A stretch of 64,000 nucleotides of DNA, taken from Symbiodinium natans. Its lineage: Eukaryota; Sar; Dinophyceae; Suessiales; Symbiodiniaceae. The first letter of the stretch is position 1. The number at the start of each line of letters is the position of its first letter. The DNA is taken from assembly GCA_905221605.1 (NCBI GenBank), contig CAJNDS010001480.1, forward strand, positions 459,001-523,000, read 5' to 3'. Shown here in pieces: positions 46,654-58,280 of the stretch. The translations under genes and the position numbers were made by a program. The notes beneath the pieces were generated by a model. It saw only the letters and a program-made list of their open reading frames with translations, did not search any database and was not told where the DNA came from.

Positions 46654-46787
46654 TTGCTGAGAACCCCCCCTAAAAAAACAAACACACACATATATATATA
46701 TATATATATGGTCACCCCCCCCCTCGACAGACCCCGGAAGTATATTTCCGGTCTGTTCAGGAAGGGGGGGGGGGAGGCACCACTCCA

Positions 46788-47640
46788 AAATTCCTCGAGT
46801 TTCCAAAAATCCAAAATTCCAAAAAATCAACCCAGGGTTCCGCTTCTTGGAAACTCGAGCGGGAGCCTCAAAATCCTAAAACCGAGCAAATTCCTCGAGT
46901 TTCCAAAATTCCAAAATTCCAAAAAATCCACCCCAAGGTTTGGATTTTTGGAAACTCGAGCGGGAGCCTCAAAATCCAAAAATCGAGCAAATTCCTCGAG
47001 TTTCCAAAATTCCAAAAATCCCAAAAAACCCACCCCAAGGTTTGGATTTTTGGAAACTCGAGCGGGAGCCTCAAAATCCAAAAATCGAGCAAATTCCTCG
47101 AGTTTCCAAAATTCCAAAAATCCCAAAAACCCACCCCAAGGTTTGGATTTTTGGAAACTCGAGCGGGAGCCTCAAAATCCAAAAATCGAGCAAATTCCTC
47201 GAGTTTCCAAAACTCCAAACCTTGGGGTGGGTTTTTTTGGATTTTTGGAATTTTGGAAACTCGAGGAATTTGCTCGATTTTTGGATTTTGAGGAAATTCC
47301 TCGAGTTTTTCAAAATTCCAAAATCCCAAAAACCCCCACCCAAGTTTCGGATTTTTGGAAACTCGAGCGGGGGCCTCAAAATCAAAAAATCGAGCAAATT
47401 CCTCGAGTTTCCAAAATTCCAAACCTTGGGGTGGGTTTTTTTGGATTTTTGGAATTTTGGAAACTCGAGGAATTTGCTCGATTTTTGGATTTTGAGGAAA
47501 TTGCTCGAGTTTCCAAAAAAACTCCAAAAACTCCAACCGAAGTTTCGGATTTTTGGAAACTCGAGCGGGAGCCTCAAAATCCAAAAATCGAGCAAATTCC
47601 TCGAGTTTCCAAAGCTCCAAACCTTGGGGTGGATTTTTCT
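46788..47640. repeat. Array of palindromic CTCGAG units (about 100 bp)
   Basis: Units run AAATTCCTCGAGTTTCC, AAAATTCCAAAA, AACCTTGG/GTTTCGG, TTTTTGGAAACTCGAG, CGGGAGCCTCAAAATCC. Each is itself an inverted repeat, and some units are flipped (47210-47285, 47420-47500). Long open frames on both strands (over 200 codons) arise only because the repeat lacks stops and are rejected as genes. Confidence 0.92.
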
Positions 47641-47649
47641 TATTAAAAA

Positions 47650-48740
47650 TTAGTAAGACCCCCAATCATTTTACTAGCATTCTAAGTGATCTTCAATGGG
47701 ATTCCTGTATTTGTTTAATGGGGTTCGTATTAGATTTTAAAGGATGCCTATTAAAGGACTTTATTGGGTTTAATATTGATTCCTATTCATTTTAATCAAA
47801 TGCCAAATAATTGGAATACGATTCTGAGTAATTGTAATAGCATTCTTCTTCCTAGTTAGCCTTAATAAAAGTCTTAGAATTTTAATAAGCTTCATAACAA
47901 AGTTTATACATATTCCTATTAATCTCAATAGGCTTCTTATTCATTTTCATAAGATGTCTTACAATTTCTAATTGGGTTCCTTTTGCTTTGACAAGCTTCC
48001 TATTCATTTAAAAAGGCTTCTGATTAATTGGAATAGGCTTCGTATTCATTTTAACAGGGTTGCTCATTCATGTTGACAGGATTCCTAATAATGTTCATAG
48101 GATTCCTACTAGATTCCACAGTGCTCCGATTATATTTTTAAATCCTGTTCCCTATTCATTTCAATTGGACTCGAAGTAATGTTATTGTAACTCTCATTTG
48201 TTTTATTAGCAATCCTGTTAATTAAATGTTTTAATAGGGTTTATTATAATTCTAACAGTACGACTCTTATTGTTTTAAGTTTTGAAGGGTCCACATTACT
48301 TTTTTATAGAATTTTATTGGCTCCTCTTAATCCTTTAATAGGATTCATCTTCATGTTACACGGATTCCTGTTACTCTTAAAAAGAATTCATAGATTCTTT
48401 TGTAGGGTTCCTATTAATTTTAATAGCATTCCTATGAATTCAAAAGGGTTCCTATTCATTTGAATGGCCTTCCTATGGTTCCTCTGAATTTAGGACGCCA
48501 AGAAATTTTAATAGGAGCTTCTACGTATTTCAACCAGGTTCTTATTAATTGTACTAGGATTCTTACTAAGTTTTCAAAAAAGACTCGTCTTAATTTCAAT
48601 AGGGTTCTCATTCATTTTAATGGGGTTCCTATTGATTTAAATAGGATTCCTATTGAACTCATACGAAGCCTATGAATCCTAATAAACTTAATAGGAACCC
48701 AAGTAAAACTAAGAGCAATCTTATTAAAATTAATAGCAAT
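47650..48740. repeat. AT-rich degenerate satellite (ATTCCTATTNATTTTAATAGG)
   Basis: Dozens of diverged units of GATTCCTATT, ATTTTAATAGG and GGGTTCCTATT. Composition is strikingly AT-rich against GC-rich surroundings. No coding potential is seen. Confidence 0.85.
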
Positions 48741-49043
48741 CCACGATGTCGAGCAAATTGTTCAGGTCCTTACAGCATGCGTCCTTCTCACATCTGTCTG
48801 CATCTTTCATTGCGAACACAAAGCCGTACTAATCGAGAAAAAAAATATGCTCTATTGTGTGTTAACGTGTCTGGCTACTGTGTGCAGCTATGCTGTCCGT
48901 CGCGCCCTCAGCCCTTTTTTTGCTTCCGGGGTCTGTCGAGGGGGGGGGGGTGAGCATATATATATATATATATATATATACATCAAATTATATGTTTCCA
49001 TATAGGGATTTTTTTTTTGTGTGTGGGGGGGGCGGGGGGGCAG

Positions 49044-51334
49044 GGGTCTCTGAAGCAAATCGAGTCCAACGTCTGTTCGTAGTCTTTCTCTTCGGGACGT
49101 ATACGACCCAGAAAGAAGGAACTACATCCCAAAGGGTCCTAAGTACCTATATAGGGGACACTTACCCAAACCATAATAGTAATTCCTATTATAGAAACCC
49201 TACTTTCTACTATGCCGGCACTTTGGACCCTTTGGGCATTCGAGTCTTCAGGTCGAAATATACCCCGTAACTTCTGATACTGAAAGGTGGCCTATACAAT
49301 GCCATCAAGATGGGTATGTAAGGGGGATCGTAGAAGGGCACGTAATTCCCTGCTCCGCTAGACTTGGCATACGACTTGGGATGTTGAGCCTTATACTAAG
49401 TCTCCGTAATAGGGATTAAAGTACCTCCCACTACAATCCCCATTAAGGCCTGTTAGTATAAGGGGGAACATCCCAGCTTATAGGGTTCTTTAAGGGTTTA
49501 GGGTTTAGGGTTTCAGGGTTGGGCCGAGTAAAAGGGGGAATGCCCCGACATACGACACCCTAACCCTACACCCGAAACCCTAAACTCTAAACCCTAAACC
49601 CTAAACCCTTCAAGCAGGACGCGGAGTTCATCCAGGTGAAATGGGGCCGATCTTTCTCCTGGCCTTTGTTAGGCCCTGGGTGGCGTGGGAGGGTGGTTTG
49701 CGGGGGTTTAGGGTTTAGGGTTTAGGGTTTAGGGTTTAGGGCCTAGGGTCTAGGGTTTAGGGTTTGCAGCTCAAAGTGTAGTTGGGGGGGGGAGGGGTGT
49801 GGGCGGGCTTAGGGTTTCTAGGGTTTATAGGGTTTCCAGGGCTTTATGGGTGTTTAGAGGACTTTTAGGGTTTCTAGGGCTTTGTAGGGTTTATGGGGTT
49901 TTAGAGGCCTTAGTGCAGAGCTCCGGCCGGAACCTCTGGCTTCTGGGAGAACCAGAAGCTATAAACCCCATAAAACCCTGTAAAACCTGCAAACCCTATA
50001 AAACCCTATAAGCCCTGTAAGACCCTATAAGACCCAAGAAACCCTTTAAAACCCTAACACAAACCATAAACTCTGTAAACCCTGTAACCCTATAAACCCT
50101 ACAACCCCTATCAACCCTACAGCCGCCCTTTAAACCCTATCATCTCCATCCCTGAAGGTTCTATCCCCAAGGCACGAAGCCCTAAACCCTAAACCCTAAA
50201 CCCTAAACCCTAAACCCTAAACCCTAAACCCTATGGGCCCAACGACCATACTCCGTAAGGCACGTGCGCCAGTGTGAGCCCAATCCAATGCCACGTATCA
50301 CCCTCATGGAAAATTGGTTGATGTATAGGGTTGAGGGTTTAGGGTTGAGGGTTTAGGGTTTAGGGTCTATAAGAGTCCTTCACATCTTACAAACCTAGAA
50401 GCTTTTCGCCCTCAAACGCTAAACCCTGAAGGCCTATAACCCTAAGCCCCGTTCCCCCTTGGCATTCTCCAGGCACGCGAGCCTAAACCCTAAACCCTAC
50501 TGTCTCTAGGCCTAAACCCCTCAACCCTAAAACCCTAAACCCTTCGCCCTAAACCCTAAACCCTAAAACCCTAAACCCTAAAACCCTAAACCCTAAACCC
50601 TAAACCCCAAACCCTAAGCCCAAGATGGGGGGCAGGCACTCAAGTTCCAGAAGGTCACCTGATCCTCACGGGATCCAATCAGCCGGAGGATGCATCCAAG
50701 ACCCCGACAAAGAACCCCGGGCTCGACAGGGTTTAGGATTTAGGGCTTAGGGCTCGACAGGGTTTAGGGTTTGGGGTTTAGGGTTTAGGGTTTAGGGTTC
50801 AGGGTTTAGGGTGTAGGGTTTAGGGTAAACGGTTTAGGGCCGCGGCTCAGGGGTCCTGGGTTCTTTAGGTTTCAGGTTTTCGGGCCTTGTTTCCAGAAAC
50901 CCGAATTATATAAGCCCTTTGGCCGAGTTTTATTGAGGCTTTAGGCTTCAGGGCTTAGGGCCGAGACTCTTTTGTTGAGGCTTTAGGCTTTAGGGCTTAC
51001 AGGGTGGGGCCCCCTAGTTATAAGTAGAGTTATAAGGGCCCTAAATTGGGTTATAAGGGCCCTAAGTTAGGTTATAAGTCCCTTAACTACAGTTAGTATA
51101 GTAAGGGGGCCCCACCCTGTAGGCTTTAGGGCTTAGGGTTTTGTGTTTAGGGCTCAGGGCTCATTGACCCTGATGGCTGAAGGGTTTGGAGGGGCTTTCG
51201 CTGCTTGGGCTCATTGATGTCGCCTTTCAAAACCTAAACCCTAAACCCTAAACCCTAAACCCTAAACCCTAAACCCTAAATGCCTGAAGTGCGGCTACCC
51301 TGAGCCCGTTAAACCCCAACTGAGACGATCCTGA
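49044..51334 (+). CDS. Unrecognised protein ending in a CGYPEPVKPQL tail
   Basis: Exons 49044-49135 (EANRVQRLFVVFLFGTYTTQ), 49252-49266, 49287-49313 (GTATGT donor), 49614 to about 49645 (QDAEFIQVKWG, GA donor), 50636-50730 (TQVPEGHLILTGSNQPEDAS), 50897-50926 (KPELYKPFGR) and 51290-51334 (CGYPEPVKPQLRRS, TGA). The last three are phase-consistent. The intron 49136-49251 is a family C inverted-repeat element. The start is missing, perhaps displaced by the 2.24-kb element just upstream. An exon at about 49928-49970 (SSGRNLWLLGEPEA) may also belong here. Confidence 0.52.
49136..49251. mobile_element. Introner-like element, family C copy 2 (a whole intron)
   Basis: CCCAAAGG|GTCCTAAGTACC at the left and GGACCCTTTGGG at the right are inverted arms straddling the splice donor; TTCAG is the acceptor. 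It shares its 5' 17 bp and the TATTATAGAAACCCT core with 37891-37985. Confidence 0.78.
49376..49475. mobile_element. Inverted-repeat element, family D copy 2
   Basis: TGGGATGTT, CCTTATACTAA and GGGATTAAAGT pair with ACTACAATCCCCATT, GTTAGTATAAGGGGG and AACATCCCA. It matches 6622-6717. Confidence 0.8.
50999..51120. mobile_element. 122-bp inverted-repeat element, family B copy 4
   Basis: Nearly identical to copies 1 and 2. Flanks AGGGCTT and AGGCTTT are an imperfect 7-bp target duplication. It lies in the intron between exons 50897-50926 and 51290-51334. Confidence 0.87.
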
Positions 51335-51620
51335 ACCCGTCAAATTCGCTAGTCTTCCTTTTTTGGTACTCTAATCCCGAGACTACAAGAAATACAACCG
51401 ACATAGTTTGTGGAACCACCTGGGATCTTTGTAGTAAACCCTAAACCCCTAAACCCCCAAACCCCGTACAAGGAAAGGGTTTAGGGCTTTAGGGTTTAGG
51501 GTTTAGGGCTTAGTTGCCCCTAAACCTAAACCCTAAACCCTGAACCCTGAACCCTGAACCCTAAACCCTAAACCCTAAACCCTAAATCCTAAACCCTAAA
51601 CCCTAAACCCTATAAACCAG

Positions 51621-52109
51621 GAAAGGGGTGGAGGTGCTCTCCGGAGCATCGCCGGAGCGGCACATCGAGCGTGGCTCAGGCCCGGACGACATATTCCCCG
51701 CGAACTGGCAAAGTTTAGGGGGTTTAGGGGGATTGGGGTTTAGGGTTGAGGGTTTAGGGTTTAGGGTTTAGGGTTTATAGGGTAATTAGGGTTGATAGGC
51801 TCTACAGGGTTTATATGGTTTATAGGGTTTGTAGAGTATTAGGAACTCTCGGGTTTTTGGGGGTTTTCAGCGCTTCGAGGATTTTGGGCAGCCCTAAACC
51901 CTAGGCCCATCTGCCCCAGGTATTTTCTCAAGAGGTCAAGGGGCCCAGGCCTATGGCCCCCCCAACTACAGCCCACCCTAAACCCTAAACCCTAAACCCT
52001 AAACCCTAAACCCCAAACCCTAAGCCCTAAACCCTAAACCCCAAACCCTATAAGAAGGGACCCCTAGAATGGACCCTTAATCGTATTCCCTTGTATAGCC
52101 CATAGAGGA

Positions 52110-52151
<42 letters not shown>

Positions 52152-52192
52152 TATATGTACATATATATATATATGGTATATATATATATATG

Positions 52193-52227
<35 letters not shown>

Positions 52228-52945
52228 GGTATATATATATATATATGGACACTTTATATTGTCCCTCTATGTCTTTACGACGTAGCCCCTAAGTATCCCC
52301 TAAAAGGTCCCTTGTAAGGGTCCCTCCTTTAGTCCCTTGAATAGCTTCCTGAGAACTTAGGGTTCAGGGTGTAGGGTTTAGGGAAGCAAGTACCCAAAGG
52401 AACCCGAAACCCTAAACCCTAAACCCTAAACCGTAAACCCCTTTTTTTTGGTTCCCAGAGTAGCCCGTATTTGTTTTATGTCATTTCTCTTTCTTTGGGA
52501 AAGTTCTTAGACTTCGGGGCTCCGGGTGTAGGGTTTAGGGTTTAGGGTTTAGGGTTTAGGGTTTAGGCTTAGGGTTTCAGGGTTTCAGGGATCTAGGGGT
52601 TTTGGGGTTCAGTCTCTCAGGTCTCCAACCCCCCAAGTCCGCAAAGTTCTGGGGCGCGCAGGTGTCAACGGTGTTCTGATGCCAGAGACTGCGGATGTCA
52701 ACCTGCTGGACACCGCAACTTCTGAAGCGGGTTCAACATCCGGCCAGGAGATCGCAGAGAAGCTGCTTCGCACTCACCTTTTCACCACGAAAATCCTTGA
52801 CCCCACAACCCCCACCCCCCCTCAAACAAAAGAGAGAAAACTCTCTCACACTCTCACACCCAGAAAGCTTGAACCTCGCAGCTTGATTGAATCCCAAACC
52901 TGCAGCTCAGTTGCAGCTACTCGCAGACTGCTAGCTTACTTGTAG
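51621..52945 (+). CDS. Unrecognised protein, two clear exons
   Basis: Exon 51621-51712 reads KGVEVLSGASPERHIERGSG then PDDIFPANWQ. The phase-1 join to 52662-52945 gives VNGVLMPETADVNLLDTATS and continues 94 codons to TAG, ending AATRRLLAYL. The second exon is one of the longest in the window. It is acidic then Pro/Lys-rich, with no domain or membrane segment. Upstream exons are probably missing. The intron holds TTTAGGG at its 5' end and a long (TA)n tract. Confidence 0.6.
52109..52247. repeat. (TA)n microsatellite with ATGGTATA interruptions
   Basis: Alternating TA with TACATA and GGTATA breaks, inside an intron. Confidence 0.95.
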
Positions 52946-53028
52946 ATAGTTCGAGCCTGGCACCTGACCCAGAGGATTTAGGGCTTGGGGTTGTGGAAGT
53001 ATCTCCAAACCCCAAAGCCCTATAAACC

Positions 53029-55856
53029 ATGGCTACCCCGGTCCGAAATTCAGACTCGTACTACAAGTTACTACACGCGGCCTCAAACAACAACTCTTGG
53101 CCTTAGAAGCCTTAAGCCCTAAACCCCAACCTTCAAACCCGAATCCCTAAACCCTCATAGCTCTGAACTCCTAAACCGCCCAACCCCCAAGACTTCCGCT
53201 GCCCGAGGCCCTCAATTCCCAAACCCTAAACCCCAAACCTTGAACCCTGAACCCTAAACCCTAAACCCTAAACCCTAAACCCTAAACCCTAAACCCTAAA
53301 CCCTAAACCCTAAACCCTAAACCCTAAACCCTAAACCCTAAACCCTAAACCCTAAACCCTAAACCCTAAACCCTAAACCCTAAACCCAAACCCAAACCCC
53401 CTACGTCGATCTGCGAGCTCGGGGAGAGAAAGCCCAGAGCTCGAGACTGTCACAGAAAACAACGGTTTGGTGTTTTGGGCTTTCGGGCATTCGGAACCCT
53501 TTGCCTGAAACCCCGAGCCCTAAACCCTAAACCCTAAACCTTGTGGAATACGAATCGCCTTGTTCCCAAAGCACGTCGCGAGGCCCGGTCAGGGTTTCGG
53601 CTTGGTAACCAGGTTTAGGGTCTAGGGCTTAGGGTTTAAATTTTCGGGTAAAGGGTTTAGGGTTTAGGGGTTAGTGGGTTAGGGGCTACACCAGCGCCTG
53701 AGCCCGGTGCCTTAAGCTGTATGGTCACTTCTAAATTCTGTCCTCTGATAAGGGGGCTGGTCTCAGATTTTTAGGGTGCCCAAAAAAGGGACCACACACT
53801 CTTGAGGACCATGTAGCCCTAAACCCTAAACCCTAAACCCTGAACCCTAAACCCTAAACCCTATAAACCCGCAACCTTCGGCCGAGGAGAGGGGCGGATC
53901 TGCGGTCAGAAGCGGCGGCGGCGGCCGAAGGTAAGCACAGCAAGGGAATCTCGGATGGCAGGGAGACATAGGTGCCTAGGATTCAAGGTTTAGGGTTTAG
54001 GGGTTTAGGGTTTAGGGTTTAGGGATTGGGTTTTAGGGTGTAGGGTTTAGCATTGTAGGGTTTTAGGGTTTCAGGGTTTAGGGTTTAGGGTGTAGCATTC
54101 AGGGTTTAGGGATCAGGGTTTAGGGTTTAGGGTCTGGGGTTTAGGGTTGAGGGTCTGGGCTTTAGTCTGAGCTGTCTGGCAGTCTGGGAAGATAGAAGGC
54201 ATCTGTTTTTTAGGGTTTAGGGTTTAGGAGTTTAGGGTTTAGGGTTCAGGGTTTAGGGTTTAGGGTTTAGGGTCAGGGACCCACAGAATCGGTGGACCCT
54301 AATTAAACCCTAAACCCTAAGCCCTAAACCCCAAACCCAGAACCCTAAACCCTAAACCCCAAGCCCAATTATGGCTGTAACTCAGAGAACTGAACTTCGG
54401 CCTCGAATAACCCTAAACCCCAAACCCTAAACCCCAAACCCTAAACCCCAAACCCTAAACCCTAAACCCTAAACCCTAAACGCCAAACCCTAAACCCTAA
54501 ACCCTAAACCCCAGGCGCTGAGCTGTGCCTCTTCTTCGTAAGCTCCGCCGGCTGCCGGCACGGAGCAGGCACCGCGGCAGCAGACCCGACTCCGGTTTAG
54601 GGTTTGGGGTTTAGGGTTTAGGGTTTAGGGTTTAGGGTTTAGGGTTTAGGGTTTAGGGCCCCAGACCCTGAACTCCAAACCCTATATACTACAGCTCTAA
54701 ATCACTAAACCCGAACCCTAGAAGGGCAAGCTCTGAACCTCCGAAACCCTAAACCCTAAACCCTAAACCCTAAACCCTAAACCCTAAACCCTAAACCCTA
54801 AACCCTAAACCCTAAACCCTAAACCCTAAACCCTAAACCCTAAACCCTAAACCCTAAACCCCAAGCTAAGGCTGCAAGTTCCTCCACGCCCCGCGGCCCT
54901 CGAAGAAGCAAACCGTGGCCTGGCGCCCGCGAAAGGAAACGCGGGACAAGCACAGAGCCCAGGCGTAGGGTTTAGGGTTTAGGGTTTAGGGTTTAGGGTT
55001 TAGGGTTTAGGGTTTAGGGTTTAGGATGAGGGTTTGCGAAAATTAGGGGCCCCTAATGAAGTCCCCCAAGCAGTAGGATTCCCTCATAATCAGGACCCCA
55101 ATACGGTACCCTCTGGGGTTTAGGGTTTAGGGTTTCGGGTTTAGGGTTTAGGGTTAGGGTTTAGGGAAGCGCCCCCCAAGACGCCAGCAACCGGCAGGTT
55201 TCGAAGTTCTTCACGGGCACTCTGGAGGACAGCTCTGTGCCTGTTTGGGGGCATAGGGTTTTGGGTTCAGGGTTTATAGGGTTTAGGGTTTAGGATTTAG
55301 GGTTTCGGGCTTGGCTTAGTTATACGGTCCTGAAGGGAGGTACCTAGGGAACCGTACAGGAAGCTCAGGGAGTCTAAGGGACTAGTGGGGGGTATTTGGG
55401 AAACCTCGGATTGCAGATCCCCCTTGAACTTTTCCTAAAGGACCCTGTAACTTAGGTTCCTGAGCTGCTCTTTGGCTGCGGAAGTTGAGGGGCTTTTTTT
55501 GGTCCTGGGGCGCCAAAATCCATAGGGTTTAGGGTTTAACCGAGACATGCCGATGTTACGCTACCTAAAATGTCCATAAGCCCGGTTCCCCATGGTATAC
55601 AAGACCCTAAACCCTAAACCCTAAACCCTACACCCCAAACCCTAAACCCTAAACCCTAAACCCCTAAACCCCTAAACCCTAAACCCTAAACCCTAAACCC
55701 CAAACCCTAAACCCCTAAACCCTAAACCCTAAACCCTAAACCCCTAAACCCCTAAACCCCAAGCCCCAAACCCTAAACCCCGAAACCGTTTAATTGCAGC
55801 CCACAGCCCACAGAAGCGATGGTAATCTCCGGCTCAGAGCCCCGGCCTCTTTTTGA
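53029..55856 (+). CDS. Second CCCH zinc-finger protein
   Basis: ATG at 53029 opens MATPVRNSDSYYKLLHAASN. Phase-consistent exons: 53029-53099, 53433-53464 (PELETVTENN), 53890-53930 (GTAAGC donor), 54183-54198, 54515-54568, 54871-54962, 55198-55242 (VSKFFTGTLEDSSVP) and 55800-55856 (TGA; weakest). The finger CLFFVSSAGCRHGAGCKFLH fits C-X8-C-X5-C-X3-H exactly and, as in the gene at 20942, an intron cuts it (after 54568, GC donor). The tail RPRKETRDKHRAQ parallels RPRKQTRDKYKL there. The role is probably RNA binding. Exon 54515 has another open frame (APPAAGTEQAPRQQT), which I reject because it destroys the finger. Confidence 0.74.
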
Positions 55857-56690
55857 GCTAGGGTTTAGGGTTTAGGGTTTAGGGTTTAGGGTTTAGGGTT
55901 TAGGGTTTAGGGTTTAGGGTTTAGGGTTTAGGGTTTAGGGGTTAGGGGTTTAGGGGATGCGGACCAAAAAAAAATATTTAGGATCAAGAAAAATTTATTT
56001 AGGATCAAAAACATTTATTTAGGATCAAGAAATAATTTCTGTTCTTCTGACGGAGAGAGGGAAGGGGAGGGAGAGTGGGAGAAAGGGAGGAAGGAAGGCA
56101 GGAAGGAAGGAAGGAAGCAAGCAAGCAAGGAAGCAAGAAAGCAAGGAAGCCAGGAAGCAAGGAAGGAAGGAAAGGAAAGGAAGTGAAATGAAAGGAAAGG
56201 CATGCTTGCTTCAAAGCATATGAATATCCTTTCCACACCAATGATGCGAGCGTTGTGTTTGCAAATGTGGGGGCGGGGGGGGGGGGCTGCGCCCCCCCAA
56301 CCCCCCCGCTGTTTTCTTAGTAGTCCCATGATGCGAGCACTTTTTTGCAAAAATACATGAAGACACAATAAGATCCAATAAAATACAAGAATATACTACA
56401 AAAGATGCAATAATATTCAATAATACACAAAAATACAACAATACACAAGTATAGACCAGAACATGCAGCAATATACACGTACAAAAAGAATAACCTACAA
56501 TAATTTTCAGTCATTGACAATAATATTCAATAATAGACAACAATATACAAAACATTTCAATAAAATACAACAGTATGTTCAATAATTTTCAAAAATATGC
56601 AAAAATATACAGTAATATAGAAAAACACAATGACATACAATCAAATAAAGTAGTATACACAAACATACAAAAATATACAATATCACACAC

Positions 56691-57864
56691 CGTTGAAGCG
56701 CTCGCGCACAGCGGCAGCAGTGCGGCGAGCACAGTCCTGTCCTGGATGACCAGGAGTCGGCAGAACAATTACATCAAAGAGGGCTGCTGGTTACGCCCGC
56801 AGCCGCCTTCCGTACAGAGTCCGCGAGGAACATTAACACAAACACCCGACCATATGAGCCGGTGAAGACTGTTTCCACCTCGCTGGACAGATGCCAGCGG
56901 TGATATGACAAGAAGATCCAGACTACTTTGTACGCGCAGCCAATCTGACGTGGCCACACTCGAAACTGAAAGGAACAAACTGTAGGGAAAAACACAAAGT
57001 CTGTGCAACCCTGTGGCTCAAGTTGGCCGCTCAGAACTGAAGGAATAGGAGATGATCCAAGAGGGGCAAGCTGCGAATGTCCATAACATGGCCTTGGGGT
57101 TTTGAGCTCGAACTGGTAGAAGAGCATGACAAACGAGACCATGCAGACACAAAGGACAATTTCGAAGTTGTCAAGTCAGGCATGTCTTTGTCCACGTGCT
57201 CACTTCCCGTTAACCTGAGATTGCATTCAAGGAGATCGCTGCCAAAGACCTGAACGTAGAGGCTACAGAGCAAGAGGGCCACTACGCCCGGCAGCCAAAT
57301 CATGTCAGCACCCGTTCGGGCATAATGCTCGTCAGGAACGGCGCCAGGTCCAAACTTGCCAGGTTTCTGACACCAAAGAAGAGGTATAGCTGTCGCAGCA
57401 CGTTGGCGTATGACAACGGCAGGCATCCTCTCTGCCACGGCTGTGGCCACAAGCAACATCGTAGCGCAACAATCAAACAAGTTGCAGGCATTCGACAACC
57501 AATGCTCTGCAAATGGGTACGATTGCAAGACCACCAGTGTTGCAAACAGATGATACAACAGAAAATGCCCCTGCATTGCGGCAGTGCAAGAGCCCGCAAC
57601 CCACTTCAGAAAGGTCTGACTGGACTGTGTGATTGTCGTTTCAAGAGTACACCGAGTGCATATGCCAGTCTGCAACGAAGCATCGCGATGTTTTAACGCC
57701 TCACAACACAGGACAAGGCCTGTGAAACGGTCGGTTTGGATGAGCGCTGTCCAGCTATTGCTTGTCGTCAAGCCCACGAAAGGCACCTTACCTGACATCA
57801 TGGCAATCCCCCGGCGATTAGTAGTAAACAGCTCCACCACTGGAAGGGGCTCGGGCCAGAGCTT
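56691..57864 (-). pseudogene. Broken ion-channel-like fragment (S5/pore region)
   Basis: On the - strand one frame (to about 57170) contains hydrophobic stretches (NLFDCCATMLLVATAVAE; LPGVVALLLCSLYVQVFGSD). It then continues one base out of frame with DNFEIVLCVCMVSFVMLFYQ. The FG.., then DNF..., then VSFVMLF order resembles the end of S5 plus the pore helix of voltage-gated cation channels (FDNF...F). The apparent frameshift near 57170 and absence of the rest suggest a pseudogene, although an intron cannot be excluded. The block is bounded sharply by ATACAA repeats, and TTGTAAG|CTCTGG at its 5' edge could be an acceptor. The first 19 or so codons of the long frame are repeat-derived. Confidence 0.4.
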
Positions 57865-58280
57865 ACAAAAATATACAATAGTAGACAATAATATACAATA
57901 ATATACAAGAATATACAAGAGTATACAAAAACATACTATAATATAGAATAATCTGCAAGAATATACAAAGAAAATTCAATAATATACAATAATATACAGT
58001 AATCTGCAAAAAAGAGGAGAATATACAAAAAGACTAAAATAACACACACACACACACAAATACATGCAATAATATGCAATATGATACAAAAAATACAAGA
58101 AAATAGAAGACAATACAGTAATACTCAACAATATATACAACAATATACAATATCATGCAAGAATATACAATGTCATACAATATTATACAAGAATTTCCAC
58201 AATACTATGCCAGAATATACATGCTTCAGAGTATACGCATTTTTTGAAACTTCTAATGCCAAGATGCCAGCATTGATTTG

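Larger units (their letters stand above)
46712..48953. mobile_element. 2.24-kb element with terminal inverted repeats, flanked by (TA)n
   Basis: TCACC(C)n TCGACAGACCCCGGAAG at 46712-46740 is the inverted complement of CTTCCGGGGTCTGTCGA(G)nTGA at 48923-48953, differing only in C/G run length. Both ends abut TATATA tracts (46691-46709, 48957-48980), consistent with insertion into, or duplication of, TA repeats. A second inverted copy of the end follows at 46741-46775, so the left end folds into a hairpin. The interior is an XhoI-site repeat array, an AT-rich satellite and a 27-codon frame at 48746-48829. No transposase is seen, so it is non-autonomous or decayed. Confidence 0.75.

Noticed and set aside
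46654-47665. Frames of 237-330 codons on both strands
   Set aside because: Produced by the CTCGAG palindromic array, which lacks stops in several frames; composition is purely repeat-driven.
54543-54594. Alternative exon frame (Ala/Pro/Gln-rich) into the GTTTAGGG donor
   Set aside because: The frame ending at the GC donor at 54569 completes a perfect CCCH finger, which is far less likely by chance.
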